Counted from the stretch's first letter, positions 8,058 to 17,550 are shown. The stretch: 50,830 nt of DNA from CAYNRG01 sp047974855 (GCA_047974855.1 JBKECT010000027.1:1-50830), one strand, 5' to 3'. The notes: generated from the sequence alone by a model not told the origin. A program made the numbers and translations.

Positions 8058-9263
8058 ATGGCAAATTGTTTAGTAGCACAATCGGGTGGGCCAACGTCAG
8101 TAATTAACGCAACTGTTGCTGGTGTTGTTAAAGCGAATCAAATGAATCAAATTTATGACATTGTTTATGGAGGACTTAATGGAATCGAAGGAATTCTTCA
8201 AGAAAAACTTGTGGATTTAAGTGCGATGACTGAAGAAGAAAATCGTGTTCTTCGTCAAACGCCATCAAGTGCACTGGGATCATGTCGCTACAAATTGAAA
8301 AGAGAAAATGTAGCGGATTTTGAAAAACTAATTCAAGTTATGGAGAAATATGACATTGAAACTTTGTTTTATACAGGTGGAAACGATTCAATGGATACAG
8401 TTGCTGCACTAAGTGAATATGCAAAAGCAAAAGGGATTACAAATCGTCGCTTTGTAGGGTGCCCTAAAACAGTAGATAATGATTTAATGGTAACTGATCA
8501 TTGTCCAGGATTTGGTTCTGCGGCAAAGTTTATCGCAACAACTGCACTACAAACTTGGTTAGATGTTAATGTTTATACAAGACAAGAAGTTTTTGTTCTA
8601 GAAACCATGGGCAGAGATGCCGGTTGGTTAGCTGCATCGAGTTGTTTGAGTGGAATTGTTGACCTTGTGGTTCTTCCAGAAGTACCATTTGATAAAGAAG
8701 TGTTTTTAGCGGAAGTAAAGAAATGCATTGCTGAAAAAAATAAATGCTATGTAGTTGTTTCAGAAGGGGTACGCTATGAAGATGGACGCTATCTAGCAGC
8801 CGGAGAAGCAAAAAATGATGGCTTTGGGCATGCTGTACTTGGTGGAGCAGGAAACGCAATTAAAAATTTAATTCTTGATCATGGAGTTGCTGAACGCTGT
8901 AAGGTACAAGACTTATCAACCGCACAGCGCTGCCACGCTTCAGAACAGTCACTAGTTGATGTTGAAGAAAGTTTCCGACTAGGGATGAGTGCTCATATGC
9001 GTTCAGCTGATAAAACTTTTACAGGAAAAATGGTAGGAGTGAAAAGGAAAGATACAAAAAATTATGATGTTGAATTTTTTGCAACGGATGCATCAAATGT
9101 TGCAAATCATGTGAAAAACTTTCCGCAAGAATGGATGCTTCCGAACTACCGTGGAATTACCCAAGAAGCTTATGATTATATGCGCCCATTGATTCAAGGA
9201 GAACCTGTTGTATTAATGGAAAATGGATTACCAGCATTTGTTAAACCATTTTATATGAGATAA
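8058..9263 (+). CDS. pfp: Pyrophosphate-dependent phosphofructokinase
   Basis: This 401-residue enzyme phosphorylates fructose 6-phosphate, most likely with pyrophosphate. The phosphate loop reads QSGGPTSVINATVAGV. The position that is Gly in ATP-dependent enzymes is Asp here (GGNDS, residues 107-111), and the second discriminator is Lys in PKTVDND (136-142); both are the PPi-type state. The sugar-binding MGRDAGWLA is at 184-192. AGGAGGAG precedes the start. It is monocistronic, with its own terminator. Use of PPi rather than ATP is inferred from these residues. Confidence 0.9.
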   Translation: MANCLVAQSGGPTSVINATVAGVVKANQMNQIYDIVYGGLNGIEGILQEKLVDLSAMTEEENRVLRQTPSSALGSCRYKLKRENVADFEKLIQVMEKYDIETLFYTGGNDSMDTVAALSEYAKAKGITNRRFVGCPKTVDNDLMVTDHCPGFGSAAKFIATTALQTWLDVNVYTRQEVFVLETMGRDAGWLAASSCLSGIVDLVVLPEVPFDKEVFLAEVKKCIAEKNKCYVVVSEGVRYEDGRYLAAGEAKNDGFGHAVLGGAGNAIKNLILDHGVAERCKVQDLSTAQRCHASEQSLVDVEESFRLGMSAHMRSADKTFTGKMVGVKRKDTKNYDVEFFATDASNVANHVKNFPQEWMLPNYRGITQEAYDYMRPLIQGEPVVLMENGLPAFVKPFYMR

Positions 9264-9265
9264 AG

Positions 9266-9290
9266 AAAGTGTCTTCGGACACTTTTATTT
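9266..9290 (+). terminator. Terminator after the phosphofructokinase gene
   Basis: AAAGTGTC and GACACTTT form an 8-bp stem capped by a TTCG tetraloop, followed by TTATTTT. Confidence 0.9.
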
Positions 9291-9308
9291 TAAAGAATGG
9301 AGGAAAAA

Positions 9309-10088
9309 ATGGAGAAGATAAATATCGTTAATCGAAGTTTAATTAGCAATAAGGCAATACTTGAAGCAAAAAAACTGCCACTTTGGATCCCAATTCTGAG
9401 TTTCCTTGGAGCGGTTTTATTGACTGCAGCGCCTATCATTATAAGATCGAATGAAACAGTTGAAACCATTTTTCAACAGCATCCTGAAGTGATTGAAGAA
9501 ATACAGCTTTTATTTGATGAAAATCAAACTTGTACAGTTTCAGATGGTGTTTTGTCAGAAGGCTGCCAACCAATAGTTTTAGAAAGTGAAAACTGGTTTG
9601 TGGGAATAGCTGGTTCAACACCAGAGAACATATCATCTGTAATGTTTGCTGAAGACTCACTTGTTGTTTTGATGAAAGAAAATGAAACAAGTTATCGTGT
9701 TCAACTGCCTTATTCGTTTGATTTCTCATTTAATCAAGTGGAGGAAAAGGAGATTATCAGCTATGAATTGGTTAACCAAATGATTTCTTCGGCACAATTC
9801 GCCAATGTGGTGAATGGGCTTATTGCTTTCGGTGCTCAGTGCACACTTTATTTAGGGGTAGGAATGATTTCGCTTTACTCTGCCTTTCGCTTTCAAGCCA
9901 AGAAGAAAGTAACGATGAAAGATCTATTTAAAATGGAGGCTATGATTAGTTTAAGTGGTGGGTTACTGGCATTTATTTTGTGTTTCATTATAGATCCCTT
10001 TGTGGCATTTGCACCAACGATATTTTTGTTTAATATTATCGCTCGAACATTTGCGATTACATTCAAAATGAAACAATTTACATTTTGA
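9309..10088 (+). CDS. Membrane protein, possibly DUF1189-like
   Basis: A membrane protein of unknown function. One helix lies near residues 29-47 (IPILSFLGAVLLTAAPIII). A soluble domain of about 115 residues with two Cys follows, and three further hydrophobic segments lie between about 165 and 250 (VNGLIAFGAQCTLYLGVGMI, LSGGLLAFILCFII, APTIFLFNIIARTFAI). This layout, one helix, an external domain, then a helix bundle, resembles DUF1189 proteins, but I cannot confirm membership. I chose the ATG at 9309 because GGAGG at 9299-9303 has a proper spacing; the ATG at 9297 lies in front of it. The oppA promoter follows immediately. Confidence 0.7.
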   Translation: MEKINIVNRSLISNKAILEAKKLPLWIPILSFLGAVLLTAAPIIIRSNETVETIFQQHPEVIEEIQLLFDENQTCTVSDGVLSEGCQPIVLESENWFVGIAGSTPENISSVMFAEDSLVVLMKENETSYRVQLPYSFDFSFNQVEEKEIISYELVNQMISSAQFANVVNGLIAFGAQCTLYLGVGMISLYSAFRFQAKKKVTMKDLFKMEAMISLSGGLLAFILCFIIDPFVAFAPTIFLFNIIARTFAITFKMKQFTF

Positions 10089-10108
10089 GTAAAAAGTTTC
10101 AAAAAACA

Positions 10109-10137
10109 TTGACATCAAAAACTCTAAAGCTTATAAT
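10109..10137 (+). promoter_or_regulatory. Consensus sigma-A promoter of oppA
   Basis: A perfect TTGACA (10109-10114), a 17-base spacer and a perfect TATAAT (10132-10137) lie just after the preceding gene. It is the strongest promoter seen in this window and fits a highly made binding protein. Confidence 0.92.
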
Positions 10138-10163
10138 GGGAAATATGGAGGGGAAATAAAATT

Positions 10164-11996
10164 ATGAAAAAATTAGTATGTCTTTTGACTGCAGGTTTAC
10201 TAACTTTTGGTTTAGTAGCTTGTAGTAGTTCAACATCATCAGAAGATGGTGGATCAACATCGCAATTTGCGAATACACTAGTTGTAGGAGCGCCAGAATT
10301 AACAGGATCTTATGTTGATGGATTTGGGAATTCTGCCTATGACAAATGGGTAAAAGATTTAATTCATGGGTATGACCTTTACACAACCGATGAAGCAGGA
10401 GAATTCGTATTGAATGAAACTGTAGTGGATAGTGTTGAAACAGCAAGCGACTCAGCTGGAAACAAAACTTACACATTTACATTAAAAGATGGGTTAACAT
10501 GGAGCGATGGAACACCAGTTACTGCCTACGATTATGCTTACCAAGTGTTATTAACTGCAAGTTCAGCTATGGTTAATGCTGGTGGGACGTTCACAGGATT
10601 AGAAGCTCTTTTGGGATATGCAGATTATACTTCAGGAGCGACAAACACATTCTCAGGAATTAAAGTTGCTGATGATAAAACAATCTCAATAACAATTTCT
10701 GCAGAGAATTTGCCTTACTTCTTTGAAGTGTCATTTGTGGCAATTGGATTACAATTTCCAAAACATGTCATTGATGCTGATAGCACAATCACATCATCTG
10801 ATGCAGGTGTAACTTATGAAGGTGATTTAGATACAGTTGCAACTTATGTTGCAGAAACTTATCGTTTTAACCCAACGGTTAGTGTTGGTCCGTATACTTT
10901 TGTATCATTAGAAAATAATGTTGCAACGGTAAAATTAAACCCAACATTTGCTGGAGACTATGCTGGAAGAAAACCGGTAATTGAAACAGTAATCGTAAAA
11001 ACAGTAAACCAAACATTAGATGCTGACTTGGTTATCCAAGGAGCTGAAAATGGTGGTATCGATATGGCGGCAGGAGTAGTTGAAGGAGCGAAAATCGAAA
11101 AAATCAAAGCGTCTGAGGATGCAGCATATACAAGTTATTACCGTAATGGATTTGGATTCTTAGCGTTCCATACTGATTTTGGAGCAAGTGCTAATCAAAA
11201 CGTTCGTCAAGCCCTTGCGTATGTTGTTGATAGAAATGCTTTCGTTCAAAACGTTGTAGGTGGATACGGAACAATTATCAATGGAGAATTTGGACTTTCT
11301 CAATGGGTTTATCAAGACAATCAAGAAGAAATTGATTCAAGTTTGATTAACTATACATACAATGTTGAAAAAGCAAATGAACTATTAGATGCAACAGAAT
11401 GGGTATATGAAGCTGACGGAGTAACACCTTGGGATCCTGCGAAAGCAGCGGATGGATACTGGCGTTATAACAGTGCTGGGGAAGTTCTTGAACTAGTCCA
11501 TGCAGGATCTGTTGAAAACGTGGTTACAGATACAATTTCAATCGAAATCCCTAAAGGGGCAGCACAAGTAGGTATTAAATTTACAATTGAGCAACTTGAC
11601 TTTGCAACATTACTAGATCACTACTATAAAGGGGCTAGAATGGGTGAAGATCGTCGTTATAATTCATTTAACTTAGCTGTTTCATTTGTTCCGGTTAATG
11701 ATCCATATTATAGAATTCACAGTGATTTCTATGGAACAGATATCAATGCAACGCAAACATCAGATGCTGAATTGGATGCACTAATTGAAGCATTAAGAGA
11801 AACTGATCCTTCAGATGCGGATGCATTCTCAGCGAAATGGGTGGAATATCAAATAGCATGGAATGAATATTTACCTCAAATTCCACTATATGCAAACCAA
11901 TATTTTGATGTTTACAACAGCCGTGTTTCAGGAGTTGAAACAGGACCAGATTGGTCTTGGGCTAAAGCGATTGTTAATATTCGCCTAGGTGAATAA
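10164..11996 (+). CDS. oppA: Oligopeptide ABC transporter substrate-binding lipoprotein OppA
   Basis: The extracellular peptide-binding lipoprotein of an Opp/Dpp-type importer (SBP family 5). A lipoprotein signal ends in LVAC with the lipidated Cys at residue 20, followed by a Ser-rich linker. The family core is seen in TFTLKDGLTWSDGTPVTAYD near residue 105 and in NVRQALAYVVDRNAFVQNVV. At 610 residues it is slightly longer than typical OppA. It has its own strong promoter and terminator, so it is probably made in excess over the permease genes oppBCDF that follow. Confidence 0.95.
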   Translation: MKKLVCLLTAGLLTFGLVACSSSTSSEDGGSTSQFANTLVVGAPELTGSYVDGFGNSAYDKWVKDLIHGYDLYTTDEAGEFVLNETVVDSVETASDSAGNKTYTFTLKDGLTWSDGTPVTAYDYAYQVLLTASSAMVNAGGTFTGLEALLGYADYTSGATNTFSGIKVADDKTISITISAENLPYFFEVSFVAIGLQFPKHVIDADSTITSSDAGVTYEGDLDTVATYVAETYRFNPTVSVGPYTFVSLENNVATVKLNPTFAGDYAGRKPVIETVIVKTVNQTLDADLVIQGAENGGIDMAAGVVEGAKIEKIKASEDAAYTSYYRNGFGFLAFHTDFGASANQNVRQALAYVVDRNAFVQNVVGGYGTIINGEFGLSQWVYQDNQEEIDSSLINYTYNVEKANELLDATEWVYEADGVTPWDPAKAADGYWRYNSAGEVLELVHAGSVENVVTDTISIEIPKGAAQVGIKFTIEQLDFATLLDHYYKGARMGEDRRYNSFNLAVSFVPVNDPYYRIHSDFYGTDINATQTSDAELDALIEALRETDPSDADAFSAKWVEYQIAWNEYLPQIPLYANQYFDVYNSRVSGVETGPDWSWAKAIVNIRLGE

Positions 11997-12016
11997 ATCT
12001 CATTGAAGATTTAACT

Positions 12017-12048
12017 GAAAATACCTGTCTTATAGATGGGTATTTTTC
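12017..12048 (+). terminator. Terminator after oppA
   Basis: AAAATACC and GGTATTTT form the base of a long hairpin that continues through TGTCT/AGATG, followed by T-rich sequence. It separates oppA from oppBCDF, allowing different expression levels. Confidence 0.8.
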
Positions 12049-12103
12049 AATCTAAAACTAAAGGATTAAAAAAAGCTTTTTTGAAAAACAGGCCTGCAAA
12101 AAG

Positions 12104-12132
12104 TTGATTTTAAGGGCAAAATCAAGTATACT
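12104..12132 (+). promoter_or_regulatory. Probable promoter of oppBCDF
   Basis: TTGATT (12104-12109), 17 bases and TATACT (12127-12132) lie in the 231-base gap between oppA and oppB. The roughly 95 bases that follow up to oppB show no ORF and no clear structure. Confidence 0.6.
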
Positions 12133-12227
12133 TATAAAATAAATGAGAAAACTGCTTGCTATAAGAAAGTTAGGAGACTATTCTTTATTATTAAATAGAT
12201 GGTTTTAAAAGAAAGAGGGATGGGACA

Positions 12228-13208
12228 ATGTTTAAATATATCTTAAAACGAATAATTTCGTTAATTCCGGTCGTCATTATTATTTCAATTATGCTGTTTG
12301 GAATTATGAAAATGATGCCAGGAGACCCAGTGTTAAGAATGATGCCAGGAGGCGGAGGAATGAGCGCTGAACGCTACCAAGAATTATATGATACATATGC
12401 GGAGAAGTTGGGAGTGAATAAACCAATTCATGAACAATATTTGCGCTGGGTGGTAAATATTGTTCAAGGAGACCTTGGATATTCATCACTGTATAAGCAA
12501 GATGTTAAAGATGTTATTGCCGAGCCATTAAAAAATTCTATTTTTGTTAACTTCTTTTCAGTGACACTATCTTTTTTAATTGCAATTCCAGTTGGGATAC
12601 GCTGTGCGACAAAACGAGGAGGATTATTCGACCAATTCTGGCAAGTATTTTCTTTGATAGGGATAAGTATACCGACATTTTTTATTGGGTTACTGTTGAT
12701 TTATTTCCTCGCGTTCAAGTTGAAAATATTTCCGGCGGGTGGAATGCCAATAAAGGCATTGTCAGCTTCATCTTTGAATTATGCACTATCTTGGCTATGG
12801 TATGCAGCGCTGCCAATTTTAACTTTAACCATTGGATCACTTGCAGGAACGATACGTTATGTTCGTAGTGCAATGATTGATGTTATTAACAAAGATTATA
12901 TTCGTACTGCACGTGCAAAAGGATTGTCAGACAAGGTGATCATTTACACGCATGCATTTAAAAATGCATTAATTCCCGTTGTAACCCTGGTTGCAGGATC
13001 CATTGTTGCACTGTTTGGAGGAGCATCGATTACAGAGCAGATATTTTCGTGGAATGGAATAGGTTTTGTGTTAATTAAAGCATTAAATGCTAGAGACTTT
13101 CAAGTTGTTCTAGCTATGAACATGTTTTATGCTGTTATATCGCTACTAGCAAATTTAATAATGGATATTAGTTATTCCTTGGTAGATCCAAGAGTAAAAT
13201 TAAATTAG
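12228..13208 (+). CDS. oppB: Oligopeptide ABC transporter permease OppB
   Basis: One of the two membrane subunits of the peptide importer. The 326-residue protein starts with the helix RIISLIPVVIIISIMLFGI, has the external PGDP motif after it, and five further helices. The cytoplasmic EAA loop that contacts the ATPases is YIRTARAKGLSDKVIIYTHA. Length is normal for OppB/DppB, in contrast to its partner OppC. It lies 12 bases before oppC. Confidence 0.95.
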   Translation: MFKYILKRIISLIPVVIIISIMLFGIMKMMPGDPVLRMMPGGGGMSAERYQELYDTYAEKLGVNKPIHEQYLRWVVNIVQGDLGYSSLYKQDVKDVIAEPLKNSIFVNFFSVTLSFLIAIPVGIRCATKRGGLFDQFWQVFSLIGISIPTFFIGLLLIYFLAFKLKIFPAGGMPIKALSASSLNYALSWLWYAALPILTLTIGSLAGTIRYVRSAMIDVINKDYIRTARAKGLSDKVIIYTHAFKNALIPVVTLVAGSIVALFGGASITEQIFSWNGIGFVLIKALNARDFQVVLAMNMFYAVISLLANLIMDISYSLVDPRVKLN

Positions 13209-13220
13209 GGGGAGTATAAA

Positions 13221-15044
13221 ATGGAAAATAAAGAAAGAAAATCATTTTGGAACTCCTTGACGAGCAAGTTAAAAAAAACGCCTAAGACAACAGAAGAGAA
13301 ATTAAAAGAAGAGGCGATTATTTCTCCTGGGCAACTAATTTTTAAAAATTTTATAACCAATAAATTTGCAATTGTTGGGCTTATCATGTTTGTTGGGTTA
13401 TTAAGTGCGGTGTTTGTGCTTTCGTCAGTTTATAAGTTAGATGTTAGCTATACAAACCCTGTTTTGAAAAATATTTCTCCAGGCTTTGGATACATGAATT
13501 ATCCAACTCAACTTGAGAAAGAAGGAGTATTACAAATTGATGTAGGAGCGTCTTATGGTGTTGGACTATCTGATGAGGGGAATGTTTTCGTTTGGGGTAA
13601 AAACCAAAGCAAAGTAGCTAACATCCCTACAGAAGTTCAAAATGCTAATATTGTTCAAATTGCATCAGGGGATAAGCACATTTTAGCCGTAGATGATCAA
13701 GGGAATTTTTATGGATGGGGAGATAATGCTTTTGAACAAAGTAAGCTATCTTTTGCCGATGGACAAAGAATCACCCGTGAAGGAATTTTAAAAATTGCAG
13801 CGGGAGACCAATATTCAGCAGTATTAACAGAGGAGCACAATTTATATGTTTGGGGATCTGTTTTAAGTAATGGATTAGATGTTATTCCAAAGGAATATCA
13901 GGGGCACATCCTTGATATAAAAACAACATCATTTAATATGTTACTTTTGTTGGATGATGGAACCGTAGCTGTGACTGGTGTTAAAGGGAATGAATTGTCA
14001 GCTATTCCAACTAAATTGGTAGATGGATCTGTTAATGTTGTTCAAATTGCGGTAAGTTACCGTAATGGATTAGCTTTAGACGACCGAGGTAATTTGCATG
14101 TTTGGGGTAATAACAGTTCAGGGATTTTAAATATTCCTGAAATCTCTGGAGAGCCTAAGACAATTCTTGCTGGAAGGGATAACTTTATAGTGTTATCAAC
14201 TGATGGAACAGTGGTTAGTTGGGGCAATAATGTTTATGGACAATCTGATGAACCAGCACTAAAAAATATAGAAGAAGTGTATGCAGGATTTTATTCAACT
14301 TATGTTGTCGATGCAGAAGAGAACATTACTGCATGGGGGCTTGATGGGTTTATATTTGGTACAGATGAGCTAGGACGTGATTTATTTATACGATTGTTAC
14401 ATGGTGGAAGATTAACCTTACTTGTTGGAGCAATTGCAGTTATTATCACAACTATTTTAGGTGTAATAGCGGGGCTTATTGCTGGGTTCTATGGTGGATG
14501 GATAGATAATATGATTATGCGATTTGCAGAAATTATCTCTAGTTTTCCATTCTTGCCGTTAGCGATCACGCTATCAGCACTGATCAGCACATCATTATCA
14601 CAAAATCAGAGACTGATTTTAATTATGTGCATTTTGGGTGTCCTCTCTTGGCCATCGCTTGCTCGAATGGTTCGTGGACAAATCTTATCAGAGAGAGAAA
14701 AAGATTATGTCCTTGCAGCACGATCACTAGGATTGAAAGAAAGTAAAATAATTTTGAAACATATTTTACCTAACGTTATTAACGTGGTTATTGTTAGTAT
14801 GACTTTGCAATATGCACGTTCACTATTAACTGAAGCAGGATTGTCTTTCCTTGGGTTTGGAGTTATTCCACCATCACCATCTTGGGGGAATATGTTGACA
14901 GCAGCACAAAATTCAGAAGCTTTGCAAAACTATTGGTGGAGATGGGTTATTCCAGCTTTATGTGTTTTAATTGCTGCATTGTCTATAAATTTGATTGGGG
15001 ATGCTTTGCGTGAAGCCATGGACCCTAAATCAAATGAGAAGTAG
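13221..15044 (+). CDS. oppC: Oligopeptide permease OppC with an inserted seven-repeat RCC1-like propeller
   Basis: The second membrane subunit, but 607 residues long instead of roughly 300. Residues 1-45 are a charged cytoplasmic tail and 48-70 the first membrane helix. Residues 103-373 carry seven RCC1-like repeats, each with the pattern V.QIA.G..H..AL...G...WG. The normal OppC sequence resumes at FGTDELGRD (379-387), with five helices and an EAA loop at about 496-513 (YVLAARSLGLKESKIILKH). By topology the inserted domain lies outside the cell. There is no frameshift or stop, and base use is like the neighbours, so the insertion is real and kept. Peptide transport is secure from context; the propeller's role is unknown. 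Confidence 0.95.
   Translation: MENKERKSFWNSLTSKLKKTPKTTEEKLKEEAIISPGQLIFKNFITNKFAIVGLIMFVGLLSAVFVLSSVYKLDVSYTNPVLKNISPGFGYMNYPTQLEKEGVLQIDVGASYGVGLSDEGNVFVWGKNQSKVANIPTEVQNANIVQIASGDKHILAVDDQGNFYGWGDNAFEQSKLSFADGQRITREGILKIAAGDQYSAVLTEEHNLYVWGSVLSNGLDVIPKEYQGHILDIKTTSFNMLLLLDDGTVAVTGVKGNELSAIPTKLVDGSVNVVQIAVSYRNGLALDDRGNLHVWGNNSSGILNIPEISGEPKTILAGRDNFIVLSTDGTVVSWGNNVYGQSDEPALKNIEEVYAGFYSTYVVDAEENITAWGLDGFIFGTDELGRDLFIRLLHGGRLTLLVGAIAVIITTILGVIAGLIAGFYGGWIDNMIMRFAEIISSFPFLPLAITLSALISTSLSQNQRLILIMCILGVLSWPSLARMVRGQILSEREKDYVLAARSLGLKESKIILKHILPNVINVVIVSMTLQYARSLLTEAGLSFLGFGVIPPSPSWGNMLTAAQNSEALQNYWWRWVIPALCVLIAALSINLIGDALREAMDPKSNEK
13527..14339 (+). repeat. Seven RCC1-like repeats inside oppC
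   Basis: Seven units of 34-49 residues begin with VLQIDVGASYG, IVQIASGDKH, ILKIAAGDQY, ILDIKTTSFN, VVQIAVSYRN, PKTILAGRDN and IEEVYAGFYS. Each is followed by a Leu/Val strand, an acidic-Gly turn and, in six of seven, a terminal WG (TG in the fourth). Seven is the number of blades in RCC1-type propellers. Confidence 0.93.
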
Positions 15045-15055
15045 GAGGGTAAATT

Positions 15056-16054
15056 ATGGCATTATTAGAAATTAAAAATTTACATACTTATTTTGAAACT
15101 AAAAGAGGACTAATTAAAGCCGTTAATGGTGTGACACTTTCTGTAAATGAGGGAAGGACGCTAGGCGTTGTTGGAGAATCTGGATCTGGAAAAAGTCAGA
15201 CAGCCATGAGCGTGTTAAAATTATTTGAAAAAAATCAAAAAATTTATGATGGTGAAATTTTGTTCGATGGAAAAAATATTGCTGAATATAGCGAAGATAA
15301 AATGAGAGAAGTTCGTGGGAATGATATATCAATTATTTTTCAAGAGGCTATGACCTCACTGAATCCGGTGTTAACAGTTGATTTTCAATTAAGCGAAGTT
15401 ATCATGCTGCATCAAGGATTAAATAAAGAAGAAGCACATATGCGGGTGTTAGAACTTTTGGCGGATGTAAAGATTCCTAATCCTGTGTCAATGGCAAATC
15501 AATATCCATTTCAACTCTCAGGTGGGATGTCTCAACGTGTTATGATTGCAATGGCGTTAGCGTGTAAACCTAAGTTATTGATTGCGGATGAACCGACAAC
15601 AGCACTTGATGTAACAATTCAAGCTCAAATTTTAAAGTTAATGAATGATTTGAAAAAAGAAACAAATACAGCAATTCTATTTATTACTCATGACTTGGGA
15701 GTAATCAACCAAATGGCAGATGATGTTGCGGTTATGTATTGTGGACAAGTGGTTGAAAGTGCTCCGACAGACTTATTGTTTAGAGATCCTGAATACTCTC
15801 ATCCTTATACAGAGGGACTGATGACTTCAATTCCTCGATTAAATACCGATCGATCTAAACGCTTGGATATTATTCCAGGACAAGTTCCGCATCCTTTGGA
15901 TCTACCAATAGGATGTAAGTTTGCGCCACGTTGTAAATACGCAACAGAAAAGTGTAAACAAGAAGAGCCAGGATTGGTCGAAGTTGGTGAAAATCAAGCA
16001 ATTCGTTGTTTCTATCCAAAGAAGGGAGACCGTGAGAATAATGTCAAACAATAA
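15056..16054 (+). CDS. oppD: Oligopeptide ABC transporter ATPase OppD
   Basis: One of the two ATPases of the importer. The 332-residue protein has Walker A GESGSGKSQ, Q-loop IFQEAMTSLNP, signature LSGGMSQR, Walker B LLIADEPTTALD and the H-switch FITHDLG. The C-terminal oligo-HPY region has four Cys (GCKFAPRCKYATEKC, then RCFYP); in the mycobacterial OppD this region binds a [4Fe-4S] cluster, so the same is likely here. The 3' end overlaps oppF by 14 bases. Confidence 0.95.
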   Translation: MALLEIKNLHTYFETKRGLIKAVNGVTLSVNEGRTLGVVGESGSGKSQTAMSVLKLFEKNQKIYDGEILFDGKNIAEYSEDKMREVRGNDISIIFQEAMTSLNPVLTVDFQLSEVIMLHQGLNKEEAHMRVLELLADVKIPNPVSMANQYPFQLSGGMSQRVMIAMALACKPKLLIADEPTTALDVTIQAQILKLMNDLKKETNTAILFITHDLGVINQMADDVAVMYCGQVVESAPTDLLFRDPEYSHPYTEGLMTSIPRLNTDRSKRLDIIPGQVPHPLDLPIGCKFAPRCKYATEKCKQEEPGLVEVGENQAIRCFYPKKGDRENNVKQ

Positions 16055-17549
16055 ACCGATATTTAAAATCACCGGGTTAAAACAGTACTTTCCTTTGAAA
16101 AAGAAGTCGATTTTTCAAGAAGAACAAATGTATGTTCGAGCAAATGATGGCATAGACTTAGAAATATTTGAAGGAGAAACGCTAGGGATTGTAGGGGAAT
16201 CAGGATGTGGAAAGTCAACCTTTGGAAGAACAGTGTTACAATTGTATAAACAAACGGATGGATTAACTTCGTATTATGGACAGTCTATTGAGGATGTAGC
16301 GCCTCAGTATATTATTGAAATTTTGAAAGGATTACCATCGTCGATTAAAAGTTTTGAAAGAAACAGACAGATTCGACGCAATGTTCGTATGAAATTAGAA
16401 CAAAATCCAACGAGTGAAAAATTGCAAGAAAAATTAGCAGATATTGAGGAGGAAATTGATAGATACTTCGATAATACGGTTAAGATTTTTGGGGCATTAA
16501 CACTTTCAAAGAATTTAGATAGAGTTTCAAGTGCTTATTTAGCGTGGTTTACAAAAGCGCAAGAATTACTGAAGATCCGCACAAAGCTTAAAGAAACACA
16601 GGTATCTTTTGAAGCGGATAATAAATTAGCGGATACAGGTAGTAGAAAGTATAAGTCATACCAAAAAAAAATTAATTCTATTCAAAAACGTGTTGATTCA
16701 AAAACGGCAGAAGTAAATGGAATTAAAGAAAAAATTGCCGCAATGAAAGAAGAAATCAAGGACAACCCAAAGTATGAACGATATGAAGAACGATGTGACT
16801 TGGGGATAGAATTGACAAAACTTAAAAAAGAAGAAATGCGTAGAGTGCGTCAGGATATGCAAATGATTTTCCAAGATCCTTATTCTTCACTGGATCCACG
16901 ACTTACCGTTGGACAAATCATATCTGAGGGATTGGTTGCACATGGTCTATTTAAAGAAAATAGTCCTAAATTAGAGAGCTACATTCTGGAAATTATGGAT
17001 AAATGTGGTTTGTCACCTTACATGATTCATCGCTATGCTCATCAATTTTCAGGGGGGCAGCGGCAACGTATCGGGATTGCTCGTGCGTTGGCCTTAAATC
17101 CAAAAGTTATCGTCTGTGATGAATCGGTATCGGCACTTGATGTGTCCATTCAGTCCCAAGTTATTAATTTGCTTAAGGACTTAAAAGAAGAAGGAAATTT
17201 AACCTATTTATTTATTACGCATGATTTGAGTGTTGTAAAATACATTAGCGATCGAATTTGTGTTATGTATTTAGGTAATGTGGTGGAACTTGCACCAACG
17301 GATGCTATTTTTGATGGCGCACTTCACCCATATACTGAAGCGCTATTATCGGCTATTCCAACAACCGGTGGAGATAAAAAAGAGTTGGTTTTATTGGAAG
17401 GGGATATACCGTCGCCAATTAAGCCACCACAAGGGTGTAAATTCCATACCCGCTGTAAGTATTGTATGGACATTTGTAAAAAAGTAACTCCGAATCTTGA
17501 AGAAGCTGCTTCAGGACATTTTGTTGCCTGTCACTTAAGAAAGGACTAA
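16041..17549 (+). CDS. oppF: Oligopeptide ABC transporter ATPase OppF with a long helical insertion
   Basis: The second ATPase of the importer, 502 residues against about 320 for ordinary OppF. Walker A GESGCGKST (52-60), Q-loop IFQDPYSSLDPR (276-287), signature FSGGQRQR (336-343), Walker B VIVCDES (356-362) and a C-terminal Cys cluster (GCKFHTRCKYCMDIC) are intact. Between Walker A and the Q-loop, normally about 40 residues apart, residues about 84-265 are a highly charged, probably coiled-coil insertion. I start at the ATG at 16041, after GGGAG at 16024-16028; an in-frame start at 15921 would lie deep inside oppD. Mycoplasma OppF proteins are also unusually long, so an insertion here has precedent. 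Confidence 0.93.
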   Translation: MSNNKPIFKITGLKQYFPLKKKSIFQEEQMYVRANDGIDLEIFEGETLGIVGESGCGKSTFGRTVLQLYKQTDGLTSYYGQSIEDVAPQYIIEILKGLPSSIKSFERNRQIRRNVRMKLEQNPTSEKLQEKLADIEEEIDRYFDNTVKIFGALTLSKNLDRVSSAYLAWFTKAQELLKIRTKLKETQVSFEADNKLADTGSRKYKSYQKKINSIQKRVDSKTAEVNGIKEKIAAMKEEIKDNPKYERYEERCDLGIELTKLKKEEMRRVRQDMQMIFQDPYSSLDPRLTVGQIISEGLVAHGLFKENSPKLESYILEIMDKCGLSPYMIHRYAHQFSGGQRQRIGIARALALNPKVIVCDESVSALDVSIQSQVINLLKDLKEEGNLTYLFITHDLSVVKYISDRICVMYLGNVVELAPTDAIFDGALHPYTEALLSAIPTTGGDKKELVLLEGDIPSPIKPPQGCKFHTRCKYCMDICKKVTPNLEEAASGHFVACHLRKD

Positions 17550-17550
17550 G

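Noticed and set aside
8376..8480. GGNDS in phosphofructokinase looked like a damaged metal site
   Set aside because: The Asp at the discriminator position and PKTVDND are the PPi-type pattern, and GGNDS occurs in such enzymes as far as I recall, so it is treated as ordinary.
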